A stretch of DNA of 64,000 nt from Pseudonocardia thermophila (GTDB taxonomy: Bacteria > Actinomycetota > Actinomycetes > Mycobacteriales > Pseudonocardiaceae): contig NZ_FRAP01000016.1 in assembly GCF_900142365.1 (NCBI RefSeq), forward strand, positions 1 to 64,000, written 5' to 3'. The notes beneath the pieces were generated by a model. The model was given only the letters and a program-made list of their open reading frames with translations. It was not told the DNA's origin and searched no databases. Shown one piece after another: positions 9,613 through 20,514 of this stretch (within the stretch, counting starts at the first letter, position 1; every line of letters begins with the position of its first letter). The position numbers and the translations under genes are program-made.

Positions 9613-9636
9613 TCACCACGACCTCGTTCTCGACGC
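9572..9636. terminator. Perfect 28-bp inverted repeat overlapping whiB stop
   Basis: Arms 9572-9599 and 9609-9636 are exactly complementary over 28 bases, with a 9-base loop. The left arm is the 3' coding end of whiB3, and the stop codon (9610-9612) is in the right arm. It lies between convergent genes and probably ends whiB3 transcripts. The length and perfection are unusual for a bacterial terminator. Confidence 0.8.
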
Positions 9637-9657
9637 AGGAGGTTCTCGACGCAGGAG
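9626..9657. repeat. 16-bp tandem duplication
   Basis: The 16-base unit GTTCTCGACGCAGGAG occurs twice in a row (9626-9641 and 9642-9657). The first copy contains the outer end of the long inverted repeat, so the right arm seems to have been duplicated locally. No function is apparent. Confidence 0.85.
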
Positions 9658-9671
9658 CCAGGGCACGAGAA

Positions 9672-9702
9672 GGGCCGCCCCGGGGTGCACCCGGAGCGGC
9701 CC
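9672..9702 (-). terminator. groEL terminator hairpin
   Basis: A 13-step stem (9672-9684 with 9690-9702, one G-U pair on the minus-strand RNA) closes a 5-base loop, 41 bases after the groEL stop. The outer part reads GGGCCGC/GCGGCCC. Only a short pyrimidine stretch follows. Confidence 0.7.
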
Positions 9703-9743
9703 CTCGAGCCTCCGTTGCTCAGTCGTCGATCAGCTCGCGCCGA

Positions 9744-11733
<1,990 letters not shown>

Positions 11734-11846
11734 TTGATGACCTCCCCTTCCTGGGGTGTGCCTCACGAACTGCGGGTTTGTGGGTTTACGACCTGCGGTC
11801 GCACCGTCGTCGCGGGTGCCGGAGCAACCAGATGTCGGCCGTGCAG

Positions 11847-11873
11847 TTGGCACTCTACCCATGAGAGTGCCAA
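11847..11873 (-). promoter_or_regulatory. CIRCE operator (HrcA site)
   Basis: TTGGCACTC, nine bases, then GAGTGCCAA: a perfect inverted repeat equal to the CIRCE consensus TTAGCACTC-N9-GAGTGCTAA except for one compensated base in each arm. It lies 113 bases upstream of the groES start, so heat-shock repression by HrcA is expected. The hrcA gene is not in the window. Confidence 0.93.
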
Positions 11874-12015
11874 CGCCTCAACGCCAGGTCCGGGTAGCCG
11901 AGCGCCCCGTCTGCATATCCCCCATCACGGTGGCTACCGGCGGGTTCCCCCGGCTCGTGGCCGTGCTCCCGCCCCAGCTCAGAGCGCATGTGACCGCCCG
12001 CGTAGCGTCCCCGCC

Positions 12016-12942
12016 ATGACGACGATCTCCGGCATCGACGTGACGGGGCTGTGCCTGGGAGGCAACGTCTTCGGGTGGACGGTCGACCGCGAAGGCGCCT
12101 TCGCGGTGCTCGACGCGTACCTCGAAGCGGGCGGCACGATGATCGACACCGCCGACGCGTACCTGTGGCGGAAGCCGGGCAACTCCGGCGGTGAGTCCGA
12201 GGCGATCATCGGCGAGTGGCTCGCCTCCCGCGGGGTGCGCGACCAGGTCGTGATCGCGACGAAGGTGGGCTCGTGGCCCACCCGGCCGGGGCTCTCGGCC
12301 GCGAACATCACCGCGGCCGCGGAGGACTCGCTGCGCCGCCTGCAGACCGATAGGATCGATCTCTACTACGCGCACAAGGACGATCCCGACACGGTGCAGG
12401 AGGAGACCCTCGACGCGTTCGACGCGCTGGTCAAGGCCGGGAAGGTCGTCCAGATCGGCGCCTCCAACTTCACCCCGGAGCGGCTGCGGTCGGCGCTGGA
12501 GATCTCCGAGCGCGACGGGCTGACCGCCTACACCGCGGTGCAGCCGCACTACAACCTGATGGACCGCAACGCGTTCGAGGCCGGGCTGCAGCCGATCGTC
12601 ACCGCGAACGAGATGGCCTGCTTCCCGTACTACGGGCTGGCGATGGGCTTCCTGACCGGCAAGTACCGCGGTCAGCCCGTCGAGAGCGTCCGCGCGCAGG
12701 GCGCGCAGGCCTACCTCGACGACCCGCGCGGGCCCGCGGTGCTGGCCGTGCTGGACGAGATCGCGGCGGGCCACGGCGTGCCGGTGGCCGCGGTGGCGCT
12801 CGCCTGGCTGGCCGCGCAGCCCGGGGTGACGGCGCCGATCGCGAGCGCCCGCACCGTCGAGCAGCTCAAGGAGCTGATGGCGATGCGGACGCTGCAGCTG
12901 ACCTCCGACGAGCTGCGGCTGCTCACGCACGTGTCGGACTGA
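12016..12942 (+). CDS. Aldo/keto reductase
   Basis: A 308-residue NADPH-dependent (beta/alpha)8 oxidoreductase. The catalytic tetrad is visible as D44 (TMIDTADAY), Y49, K83 (VIATKVG) and H120 (LYYAHKDD). The C-terminal cofactor region contains [17 protein letters not shown]. Members of this branch (the YajO/general stress protein 69 group) reduce aldehydes and ketones; the real substrate cannot be told. It stands alone between groES (divergent) and tsaD (convergent, 15 bases between stops) and is not part of the chaperonin operon. Confidence 0.9.
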   Translation: MTTISGIDVTGLCLGGNVFGWTVDREGAFAVLDAYLEAGGTMIDTADAYLWRKPGNSGGESEAIIGEWLASRGVRDQVVIATKVGSWPTRPGLSAANITAAAEDSLRRLQTDRIDLYYAHKDDPDTVQEETLDAFDALVKAGKVVQIGASNFTPERLRSALEISERDGLTAYTAVQPHYNLMDRNAFEAGLQPIVTANEMACFPYYGLAMGFLTGKYRGQPVESVRAQGAQAYLDDPRGPAVLAVLDEIAAGHGVPVAAVALAWLAAQPGVTAPIASARTVEQLKELMAMRTLQLTSDELRLLTHVSD

Positions 12943-12957
12943 GCCGATCCACCGGTC

Positions 12958-13998
12958 TCACGCGCTGACGAGCACCTCGGTCACCGGCATCGAGGAGTCC
13001 GCCGGGAGGTCCAGCGGGCTGGGCGCCGCCCCGGCCGCCGCCAGGTGCGCACCGAGGGCGGCGACCATCGCCCCGTTGTCGGTGCACAGCCCCGGACGGG
13101 GCACCCGCAGCGTGATCCCGGCGGCGGCGCAGCGTTCCTCGGCCATCGCCCGAAGCCGCGAGTTGGCCGCGACGCCGCCGCCGAGCAGCAGCGTGTCCAT
13201 GCCGCGCTCGCGGGCGGCGCGCACCGCCTTCGCGGTCAGCACGTCGGTGACGGCCTCCTGGAAGCTGGCCGCCACGTCCGCGACCGGGATCGGGGTACCG
13301 GCCCGCTCCAGCGCCTCGACGTGCCGGGCGACCGCGGTCTTCAGCCCCGAGAAGGAGAAGTCGAACGACGCGTCGCGCGGCCCGGTGAGCCCGCGCGGGA
13401 ACGCGATCGCGTCCGGGTCGCCGTCGCGGGCGACCCGGTCGATGTGCGGGCCTCCCGGGAACGGCAGCCCGAGCAGCCGCGCCACCTTGTCGAACGCCTC
13501 CCCGGCCGCGTCGTCGATCGTGGCGCCGATCGGGGTGATCGGCCCGGCGAGATCGGGCACGTCGAGCAGGCTGGAGTGCCCCCCGGAGACGAGCAGCGCC
13601 AGCGCGGGCGGCAGCGGGCCGTGCTGCAGCGTGTCGACGGCGACGTGCGCGGCGAGGTGGTTGACCCCGTAGAGCGGCACGTCCCACGCGGTGGCGTAGG
13701 CCTTCGCGGCCGCCACGCCGACCAGCAGCGCACCGGCGAGCCCCGGCCCGGCGGTCACGGCGACGACGTCGACGTCGCGTCCCGTGATCCCGGCGGTGGC
13801 CAGCGCCCGCCGCACCGCCGGCACGATCGCGTGCAGGTGCGCGCGGGAGGCCACCTCGGGCACCACGCCGCCGAAGCGGGCGTGCTGCTCCACCGACGAG
13901 GCCACCTCGTTGGCCAGCAGCTCGGGCCCCTCCCCCGTCATCCGGACGATCCCGACCCCGGTCTCGTCGCAGGAGGTCTCGAACCCCATGACGATCAC
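12958..13998 (-). CDS. tsaD: tRNA t6A threonylcarbamoyltransferase TsaD
   Basis: Transfers the threonylcarbamoyl group to A37 of ANN-decoding tRNAs, with TsaB and TsaE. The 346-residue ASKHA-fold protein begins [16 protein letters not shown] and has the metal motif HLAAH at about 114-118. The nucleotide loops [10 protein letters not shown] and [13 protein letters not shown] are also clear. GTG at 13998 overlaps the rimI stop by 4 bases (GTGA); ATG at 13989 is the alternative. Last gene of the alr-hydrolase-tsaE-tsaB-rimI-tsaD run. Confidence 0.95.
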   Translation of the reverse strand: MIVMGFETSCDETGVGIVRMTGEGPELLANEVASSVEQHARFGGVVPEVASRAHLHAIVPAVRRALATAGITGRDVDVVAVTAGPGLAGALLVGVAAAKAYATAWDVPLYGVNHLAAHVAVDTLQHGPLPPALALLVSGGHSSLLDVPDLAGPITPIGATIDDAAGEAFDKVARLLGLPFPGGPHIDRVARDGDPDAIAFPRGLTGPRDASFDFSFSGLKTAVARHVEALERAGTPIPVADVAASFQEAVTDVLTAKAVRAARERGMDTLLLGGGVAANSRLRAMAEERCAAAGITLRVPRPGLCTDNGAMVAALGAHLAAAGAAPSPLDLPADSSMPVTEVLVSA

Positions 13999-14453
13999 GA
14001 CTTCGCCTCCCGGCGCATGGTGTGGGCATCGGCTCCGCTGCGGTAGTAGCGGCGGCGCAGCCCGACGACGGCGAAGCCCTCGCTCTCGTAGAGCCGCTTC
14101 GCGGGCTCGTTGTCCGTGCGCACCTCGAGGAACACCACGGCGGACACCGCGTCGGCGACGTCGAGCAGCGCCCGCAGCAGCGTGCGGCCCACGCCGCGGC
14201 CCTGGTGCTGCGGGTCGACCGCGAGGTTGTGGATCTCGGCCTCGGCCTGCGGCGGCCCGGCGACGATCCCCAGCCCGCCGTAGCCGACGAGCGCCCCGCC
14301 GGTGCGCGCAGCGACGTAGGTGCGGCCGGGGGTGCGCAGCTCGGACAGGAACGCCGACGGCGTCCACGGGTCGTCGCCGCGGAAGAGGACCTGCTCCAGC
14401 TCCGCGCACCGGTCGGCGTCGGCCGGGGTGAGCGGGTCGATCGTGACGATCAT
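13995..14453 (-). CDS. rimI: Ribosomal-protein-alanine N-acetyltransferase RimI
   Basis: A 152-residue GNAT acetyltransferase. The acetyl-CoA pyrophosphate loop [12 protein letters not shown] lies at about 82-93, and the C-terminal part [21 protein letters not shown] is the usual RimI motif, given here by its ends. Its usual target is the N-terminal Ala of ribosomal protein S18, though actinobacterial RimI may act more widely. It overlaps tsaB (ATGA) and tsaD (GTGA) by 4 bases each, so translation of the three is probably coupled. Confidence 0.92.
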   Translation of the reverse strand: MIVTIDPLTPADADRCAELEQVLFRGDDPWTPSAFLSELRTPGRTYVAARTGGALVGYGGLGIVAGPPQAEAEIHNLAVDPQHQGRGVGRTLLRALLDVADAVSAVVFLEVRTDNEPAKRLYESEGFAVVGLRRRYYRSGADAHTMRREAKS

Positions 14454-15106
14454 CCGGCGGTCACCCGCTTTCGGCCGGTCGGCTCCACCGCGTCGGGGCG
14501 ACGCAGGTACAGCGGCTCCAGCGGGCCCGGGATGATCCCGGCGCGCAGCGCCTCGGCCGCCACCGCCACGAGCCCGCCCGGGCTGGGCGACTCCGGGCCG
14601 ACGACCGGACGACCCAGCACGGCGGCCATCCCGCCCGCCGCGACGTAGCCACCGGCACGGCGGGTCAGCGACGCCGGCGCCTCGACGTGCGGGCCATCGA
14701 CCCGCCGCCCGGCCTCGTCGTAGGCGGCCCAGTAGACCTCGCGCCGACGCGCGTCGGTGACGACGAGCAGCGGCTCGCCCGTGGGGCAGTCGGCGGCGAT
14801 CGCGTCCAGCGTGCAGACGCCGTGGACCGGCCGGCCCAGAGCGTCGCCCAGCGCGGCGGCGGTGACCATGCCGACCCGCAGCCCGGTGAACGGGCCCGGC
14901 CCCGCCCCGACCACGAACGCGTCCATGTCGCGCAGCGCCGCGCCGGCGTCGGAGCACGCCTGCAGCACCAGCGGCATCAGCAGCTCGGCGTGCTTGCGCG
15001 TGTTGATCTCGACCCGGCTCGACCGCACCTCGACGCCGTCACCGGTGACGGTGACGACCCCCGTGGTGACGGCGGGTGTCGCGGTGTCGATGGCCAGGAC
15101 GAGCAC
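14450..15106 (-). CDS. tsaB: tRNA t6A protein TsaB
   Basis: The scaffold paralogue of TsaD in the t6A-forming complex. About 218 residues, starting [18 protein letters not shown], with the conserved segments ARKHAELL-like [28 protein letters not shown] and [16 protein letters not shown] at 15106 places the first beta strand at the N-terminus as in homologues; GTG at 15127 (adding MTAYPRG) is equally open. It follows tsaE after about 50 bases and overlaps rimI by 4. Confidence 0.92.
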   Translation of the reverse strand: MLVLAIDTATPAVTTGVVTVTGDGVEVRSSRVEINTRKHAELLMPLVLQACSDAGAALRDMDAFVVGAGPGPFTGLRVGMVTAAALGDALGRPVHGVCTLDAIAADCPTGEPLLVVTDARRREVYWAAYDEAGRRVDGPHVEAPASLTRRAGGYVAAGGMAAVLGRPVVGPESPSPGGLVAVAAEALRAGIIPGPLEPLYLRRPDAVEPTGRKRVTAG

Positions 15107-15154
15107 CCCGCGAGGGTATGCCGTCACCGGGGCGCGACGACGTCCGGGAGCCGG

Positions 15155-15619
15155 TCACCGCCGGGCCACGACGCTGATCGTGGCCACCCGCACGTCGTCC
15201 GGCCGCCGCTCCAGCCGCACCAGCACGTGCTGCTGAGCGAGCCGCTCCGCCACGCCCTCGCCCCACTCGACGGCGACGACGGCCTCGGCCAGGTCGGTGT
15301 CGAGATCGAGGTCGTCCAGCTCGGCCGCGCCGCCGAGGCGGTAGGCGTCGACGTGCACGAGCGGCACGCCCGCGCCGCCCGGGCCGGGCCGGTGCTCGCG
15401 GGCGATCACGAACGTCGGCGACGTCACCGGGCCGACGACCCCCAGTCCGCGGGCCAGGCCCCGCACGAACACCGTCTTGCCCGCGCCGAGCGGGCCGGCC
15501 AGCACCACCAGGTCGCCCGGGCCGAGCCCGGCGGCGAGCGCCTCCCCGAGCGCCTCGGTGTCCTCTGGGCCCGGCAGCTCGATCGGGGTGTCGAGGGGAA
15601 CGGTCATCGGTTGCGTCAC
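15155..15619 (-). CDS. tsaE: tRNA t6A ATPase TsaE
   Basis: A 154-residue P-loop protein, the ATPase of t6A synthesis. The Walker A motif GPLGAGKT is at 42-49, followed by SPTFVIAREHRPG and the HVDAYRLG segment, and VVAVEWGEGVAE near residue 127 as Walker-B-like. GTG at 15619 overlaps the stop of the upstream hydrolase (GTGA); ATG at 15607 is an alternative start. Confidence 0.93.
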   Translation of the reverse strand: MTQPMTVPLDTPIELPGPEDTEALGEALAAGLGPGDLVVLAGPLGAGKTVFVRGLARGLGVVGPVTSPTFVIAREHRPGPGGAGVPLVHVDAYRLGGAAELDDLDLDTDLAEAVVAVEWGEGVAERLAQQHVLVRLERRPDDVRVATISVVARR

Positions 15620-16752
15620 GCCCGCCTCCGCAGCCTGCGCAGCACCCCCGGCCGGGACGGGCCGCCGATCCGCCGGGCGCTCCGCCGGAGCAGGTCGAGC
15701 AGCGCCTCGTCCATCGCCGCGGGCTGCTCCAGCATCGGCATGTGCCCGACGCCGGGGAACCGCACGAGCGTGGCATCGGGCAGCTCGGCGGCGATCCGCT
15801 CGGCGTGGCTGAACGGGATGACCCGGTCGGCGTCCCCGGCCGCGACCAGCACCTCGCAGCCGGCCAGCGCGGGCAGCGCCGCGATGCGGTCGTGCGAGTT
15901 GACGGTGTCGACGAAGTCGGTGAGCGCGTCGACGGCGTTCGCGCTGATCATGCTGTCGACGAGGTCGACGAGCCACGGCGCCACGTTGCGGTCGCCGTAG
16001 GCGAAGCTGCGGGTGATCGCCCAGATGACGTCGCCGAGCAGCCGCCGCCCGGTCTCGACGAGCGTCGGCTGGACCCGCGCGAGCAGCCCGACGCCGCGGG
16101 TGAGCGGGTTGCGCCGCGACAGCAGCGCCTTCGGCAGCCCCGCGGACCCGACTTCGCCCGCGGAGGTGGACACCAGCCCGACGCCGACGATCCGCTCCTC
16201 GAACAGCCGGGGGAACTGCTCGGCCAGCGCCATCACCGTCATGCCGCCCATGGAGTGCCCGATCAGCACGATCGGCCCGTCCGGCACGAGCGTGCGCAGC
16301 ACCGCCTCCAGGTCGCGGCCGAGCTGCTCGATCGTGCAGCTCTCCCGCGGACCGCGCTCGGAGCGGCCGTGGCTGCGCAGGTCGTAGAGCACTTGGCGCA
16401 CGCGCGGGGCATCGCCCCCGCCGGGCAGCTCGGCGAAGGTACGTCGCTGGAAGTGCCAGGTGCGCCGGTCCAGCGCGAAGCCGTGCACGAGCACCACGGT
16501 CAGGTCGGGCTCGCCACCGTCCAGCGGGGCGATCTCCTCGCAGGACAACCGCAGCCCGTCGTCGGCGATCACCGAGATCTGCTCCCCCGGCGGCTGCTCG
16601 CCCGGGATCGCGCCACCGGTCAGCTGGGCGGCGAGCCTGCGGCGCTCGGCCGCGATCTGCTTGCTCTTGCGGGCCGCGGCCCCGACCGCGAGCCCGGTGA
16701 CCGCGGCTCCGGCGGCGCCGACCGCGCTCCAGATCGTCTGCTGGCGGTTCAC
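15616..16752 (-). CDS. Alpha/beta hydrolase, membrane-anchored
   Basis: A 378-residue alpha/beta-fold hydrolase with an N-terminal hydrophobic helix (about 7-27) that could anchor it. HGFALDRRTW at 90-99 gives the oxyanion region, the nucleophile elbow GHSMGG has Ser167, AAGDADRVIPF provides an Asp candidate and GVGHMPMLEQP the His. Genes of this kind lie between alr and tsaE in many actinobacteria, joined by 4-base overlaps on both sides as here. The substrate is unknown; a lipid or ester is plausible. Confidence 0.88.
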   Translation of the reverse strand: MNRQQTIWSAVGAAGAAVTGLAVGAAARKSKQIAAERRRLAAQLTGGAIPGEQPPGEQISVIADDGLRLSCEEIAPLDGGEPDLTVVLVHGFALDRRTWHFQRRTFAELPGGGDAPRVRQVLYDLRSHGRSERGPRESCTIEQLGRDLEAVLRTLVPDGPIVLIGHSMGGMTVMALAEQFPRLFEERIVGVGLVSTSAGEVGSAGLPKALLSRRNPLTRGVGLLARVQPTLVETGRRLLGDVIWAITRSFAYGDRNVAPWLVDLVDSMISANAVDALTDFVDTVNSHDRIAALPALAGCEVLVAAGDADRVIPFSHAERIAAELPDATLVRFPGVGHMPMLEQPAAMDEALLDLLRRSARRIGGPSRPGVLRRLRRRA

Positions 16753-17909
16753 GACGCGTCCTCCCGGACCACGCGGGTGACCCGGGCGCCGCGGACCCCG
16801 GTGACCACCTCGTAGTGGATGGTGTCGAGCTCGTCAGCCCACTCCTGCGCGGTGGGCTCGCCGTCGGCACCGGAGCCGAACAGCACCGCGAGGTCCCCTT
16901 CCGCGACGGGGAGGTCGCCGCAGTCGACGACGATCTGGTCCATGCTGATCCGCCCCACGACCGGGCGGCGCTCCCCGTGGAGCAGCACGGTCATCCGCCC
17001 ACGCCGGTTGAGCCGCCGCGGCACGCCGTCGGCGTAGCCCAGCGGGACCAGGGCGAGCGTGGTGTCGGTGGGCGCGACCCAGTCGTGGCCGTACGCGACC
17101 CCCTCCCCCGCGGGTACCCGCTTGACCAGCAGCACCCGAGCCTGCAACCGCATGACGGGCCGCAGCGGGCTCTGCGTCACGGGCCGGTCGTAGGGATCGA
17201 GGCCGTAGACGGCGATGCCGGTGCGGACCATGTCGAGCGCCAGGTCCGGGCGGCGCATCAGCGTGCCGCCGGAGTTGGCGAGGTGGCGGATCGGCCGCAG
17301 GCCGCGCTCGCGCGCGAGCTGCCAAGCGGCGGCGAGCCGCGCGGCCTGCCGGTCCAGCGTCGGGTGGCCGGGGACGTCGCCGTGGGAGAGGTGGGAGAAC
17401 AGGCCCACGATCTGCGCGGTTCCCTCGGCAGCGGCCTTCGCCGCGGCGTCCACCAGGTCCGGCCAGTCCGCGGGTGGGGCCCCGCCGCGGGACAGCCCAG
17501 TGTCGATCTTCAGGTGCACCCGCGCGGTGCGCCCGGTGGCCCGGGCAGCAGCGAGCACGGCCGACAGGTGCGCCACCGAGTTCACCCCGAGGTCGATCCC
17601 GGCGGCGACGGCGGGCGCGAAGTCGTCGGCCGGCGAGTGCAGCCACGCGAGCACCCGCGCGTCGATCCCGCCTGCGCGCAGGGCGAGCGCCTCCTCCAGC
17701 GTGCACACGCCGAGCCAGGTGGCGCCGGCGGCGAGCGCGGCCCGCCCGACGGCGACCGCCCCGTGCCCGTAGCCGTCGGCCTTGACCACGGCCATCAGCT
17801 CGGAATCGGGGGCGGCGGCCCGCAGCACACCCACGTTGTGGCGGACCGCGGCCAGATCGACGACGGCCTCGGCGCGCGGGGTCCGGTCGCAGGGCACGAA
17901 CTGCATCAT
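16749..17909 (-). CDS. alr: Alanine racemase
   Basis: Interconverts L- and D-Ala with PLP, supplying D-Ala for peptidoglycan. The 386-residue protein has the PLP lysine K43 in VVKADGYGHG and the catalytic-domain segments HLANSGGTL and GIAVYGLDPY. The second catalytic Tyr region is VAYGHDW, followed by GRISMDQIVVD. Two adjacent ATG codons (17909, 17906) follow a GGTGGG ribosome site. First gene of the coupled run ending in tsaD. Confidence 0.95.
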   Translation of the reverse strand: MMQFVPCDRTPRAEAVVDLAAVRHNVGVLRAAAPDSELMAVVKADGYGHGAVAVGRAALAAGATWLGVCTLEEALALRAGGIDARVLAWLHSPADDFAPAVAAGIDLGVNSVAHLSAVLAAARATGRTARVHLKIDTGLSRGGAPPADWPDLVDAAAKAAAEGTAQIVGLFSHLSHGDVPGHPTLDRQAARLAAAWQLARERGLRPIRHLANSGGTLMRRPDLALDMVRTGIAVYGLDPYDRPVTQSPLRPVMRLQARVLLVKRVPAGEGVAYGHDWVAPTDTTLALVPLGYADGVPRRLNRRGRMTVLLHGERRPVVGRISMDQIVVDCGDLPVAEGDLAVLFGSGADGEPTAQEWADELDTIHYEVVTGVRGARVTRVVREDAS

Positions 17910-18145
17910 CCCACCGGCGGCCGAGGCGTTCCGGCCGGAGGGCCGTGCGGGTGAGCTACCTCGCAGGGAGGATCTCGACGTCGCAGGGGGTGAACCGGCG
18001 GTCCGCCGGGCCGATGGGCACCGCTTCGACCTGCACTTGCGCGATGTGGGGGGCGCATCAGACCTCGACAGCGCCGTGCTCCGCCGGTCGCCGAAGCCAC
18101 CGGCCCAGCGCCGTCCCCGGGCGCGCTCACCGGAGATCGCGACGC

Positions 18146-19588
18146 TCAAGCCCGCAGATCCAGCTGCCGCAGCACCTCCGGGATCGCGCCCTGGATCGCC
18201 GTGGCCGGGGCGGGGGCGCCGGCGGCGGCCAGCCCGGCTGCCCGCGCGTGCACCCACGCCGCGCAACCGGCCGCCCACCACGGCTCCAGGCCCGCCGCCA
18301 GTAGCGCGCCGATGATCCCCGAGAGCACGTCGCCGGAGCCCGCGGTGGCCGCCCACGACGTCGGCGACGGATGCACCAGCGCCCGCCCGTCCGGGTCGGC
18401 GACGACCGTGGTGTTGCCCTTGAGCAGGACGGTCACGCCGAGCTCGGCGGCGGCGCGGCGGGCGGCGGCGACCCTGTCCGGGCCCACCTCGCCGGCGATG
18501 CGGGCGAACTCCCCGGCGTGCGGGGTGATCACGATCGGCCGACCGCGCACCGCCTCCCGCAGATCGGCGTGCCGGGCGAGCAGGGTGATCGCGTCGGCGT
18601 CGACGCAAGCCGGCACCCCCGCGTCGAGCACGGCCGCGAGCAGGTCGCGGCCGGCGGCGTCGGTGCCGATGCCCGGGCCCACCGTCCACGCCTGGACGCG
18701 GCCGGCGGCGGCGAACGTATCGGTCACGATCACCTCGGGCCAGCGGGCCCGCACCCGGTCGGCCGCGGAGCCGGCGAACCGCACCATCCCGCTGGTCGCG
18801 AGCACGGCCGCCCCCGTGGCGAGCACCGCCGCCCCGGGATAGGTGGCCGAGCCGGCGGCGACGCCGGTGACGCCCTGGGTGTACTTGTCGTCGGCCGGGC
18901 CGGGCACCGGCCAGCGGGCCGCGACGTCGGCGGCCTCCAGCAGGTGCGCGTGCGGCTCCGGCAGGTACGGGCCGATCCCGATGTCGACGACCCGCACCGG
19001 GCCGCAGCGGTCCGCGGCCAGCGCGTGCACCGGCTTGCGGGTCCCGAACGTGACGGTGGCGGCCGCGGTCACCGCGGGACCGGCGACCGCGCCGGTGTCG
19101 CAGTCCACGCCGCTGGGCAGGTCGCAGGCCAGGATCGGCACCCCGGCCTCGTCGGCCGCCGCGACCAGCGCCGGGGCGGGGTCGCGCAGCGCGCCCCTGC
19201 CCGAGATGCCGACGATCCCGTCGATCACCAGCTGCGCGCGCCGCACGACCTGCGGCGCGGCCGGATCGGTCCCGGCCACCACGCGGCCGCCCACGCGGCG
19301 CAGCGCCACCAGCCCGGCCGGGTGGGCCCGCTCCGGGTTCATGAGCACCGCCGTGACACCCACCCCGCGCCGGCGCAGCTCGTAGCCGGCCCACAGCGCG
19401 TCTCCGCCGTTGTCGCCGGACCCGACGAGCAGCGCCACCCGGGTCCCGGGCAGCGGCGTGCCGAGCATCCGGGTGGCCGTCACCGCCAGCCCGAACGCCG
19501 CCCGGCGCATCAGCGTGCCCTCCGGAAGCTCGGCCATCAGCGCGCCCTCCGCGGCGCGCACCTGGTCAGCCGTCCACACCCCGTCCAT
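18146..19588 (-). CDS. nnrD: Bifunctional NAD(P)HX epimerase/dehydratase
   Basis: Repairs hydrated NADH and NADPH. The 480-residue fusion has an N-terminal YjeF_N epimerase part (about 1-210; GSGDNGGDALWAG, ACDLPSGVDCDTG) and a C-terminal ribokinase-like dehydratase part (about 225-480; DDKYTQGVTG, GNTTVVADPDG, SWAATAGSGDVLSG). ATG at 19588 begins MDGVWTADQVRAAE, the usual start. It corresponds to Rv3433c. About 236 bases to alr hold no recognisable gene. Divergent from the hydrolase-like gene at 19675. Confidence 0.93.
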   Translation of the reverse strand: MDGVWTADQVRAAEGALMAELPEGTLMRRAAFGLAVTATRMLGTPLPGTRVALLVGSGDNGGDALWAGYELRRRGVGVTAVLMNPERAHPAGLVALRRVGGRVVAGTDPAAPQVVRRAQLVIDGIVGISGRGALRDPAPALVAAADEAGVPILACDLPSGVDCDTGAVAGPAVTAAATVTFGTRKPVHALAADRCGPVRVVDIGIGPYLPEPHAHLLEAADVAARWPVPGPADDKYTQGVTGVAAGSATYPGAAVLATGAAVLATSGMVRFAGSAADRVRARWPEVIVTDTFAAAGRVQAWTVGPGIGTDAAGRDLLAAVLDAGVPACVDADAITLLARHADLREAVRGRPIVITPHAGEFARIAGEVGPDRVAAARRAAAELGVTVLLKGNTTVVADPDGRALVHPSPTSWAATAGSGDVLSGIIGALLAAGLEPWWAAGCAAWVHARAAGLAAAGAPAPATAIQGAIPEVLRQLDLRA

Positions 19589-19674
19589 ACCGACGGAAGT
19601 TACGCCGCGCCCGCGTCGTCGATCCGGGCGACCGAGCGGGCATCGGCGCCCGTGGCCCGCTAAGTTCACGTGCC

Positions 19675-20508
19675 GTGAGCCGAACCGCTGTCCCGGCGCG
19701 CCCGTCGAAGGGCAGCTCCGCCAAGCAGGCCATCGAGGAGCTGTCCCGGCCCGGGCCGTGCACCCCGCTGCGCGGCGACCTGGGCATGGTGGGCATCCCC
19801 GGCGTCGTCTTCGCGCCCGAGCAGGGCCTCGGCCTGCCCGCCGTGGTGTTCGGCCACGACTGGCTGCAGCCCGCCGAGCGCTACGCCGACCTGCTGCGCC
19901 ACCTGGCCACCTGGGGATTCGTCACGGCCGCCCCGAACAACCACCGCGGGCCGTTCCCCAGCGCGCAGGGGTTCGCCGCCGACCTGCGCACCACCCTCGA
20001 CGTGTGCGTCGGCGTGCGGCTCGGCGACGGCCGGATCAGCGTCGACTCGCGCCGCACCGCGCTCGCCGGCCACGGGATCGGCGCAGGCGCCGCCCTGCTC
20101 GCTGCGGCAGGCAAGCCGCGGCTGGGCGCGGTCGTCACCCTCACCCCGGTGCAGTCCCACCCTGGCGTCATCGAGGCCGCACGCACGCTCACCGTGCCGG
20201 TCCTGCACCTGACCGCGGGCCGCGACACGATCGCGCCGCCCGCCGGGCACGCCGACCAGCTCGCTGCCGCGGCCACCGGCCCGGTCGTGCAGCGGGTGCT
20301 GCCGAAGGCCCAGCACACCGGCTTCCTGCAGGGCCGGCACTGGACCGACCTGCTGCTGGCCGGGCGGCCGGACGGCAAGACCCGCAAGCTCACCCGCGCG
20401 CTGGTCACGGCGTTCCTGCTCAAGCACCTGTGCGGCGAGGACCGCGTCGACGTGCTCGTCGACGGGAAGGTGCCCGGCACCGAACTGATCGAGCGCGGGC
20501 ACCGCTGA
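19675..20508 (+). CDS. Alpha/beta-hydrolase-fold protein lacking catalytic Ser
   Basis: A 277-residue protein of the dienelactone-hydrolase/chlorophyllase-like fold. VVFGHDWLQP (about 57-66) matches the oxyanion strand, AGRDTIAPP gives D184 and KAQHTGF gives H214. At the nucleophile elbow the sequence is AGHGIGAGAA, so position 134 is Gly where a hydrolase has Ser. The rest of the fold is intact and the gene is not otherwise damaged, so it may be a binding or chaperone-like pseudoenzyme. The start is GTG at 19675. It converges with the small gene at 20515, six bases apart. Confidence 0.8.
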   Translation: MSRTAVPARPSKGSSAKQAIEELSRPGPCTPLRGDLGMVGIPGVVFAPEQGLGLPAVVFGHDWLQPAERYADLLRHLATWGFVTAAPNNHRGPFPSAQGFAADLRTTLDVCVGVRLGDGRISVDSRRTALAGHGIGAGAALLAAAGKPRLGAVVTLTPVQSHPGVIEAARTLTVPVLHLTAGRDTIAPPAGHADQLAAAATGPVVQRVLPKAQHTGFLQGRHWTDLLLAGRPDGKTRKLTRALVTAFLLKHLCGEDRVDVLVDGKVPGTELIERGHR

Positions 20509-20514
20509 CCGGGC

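Noticed and set aside
17910-18145. Small open frames between alr and the NAD(P)HX repair gene
   Set aside because: Pro/Arg-rich with no homology I recognise and no ribosome site; the spacer may be non-coding.
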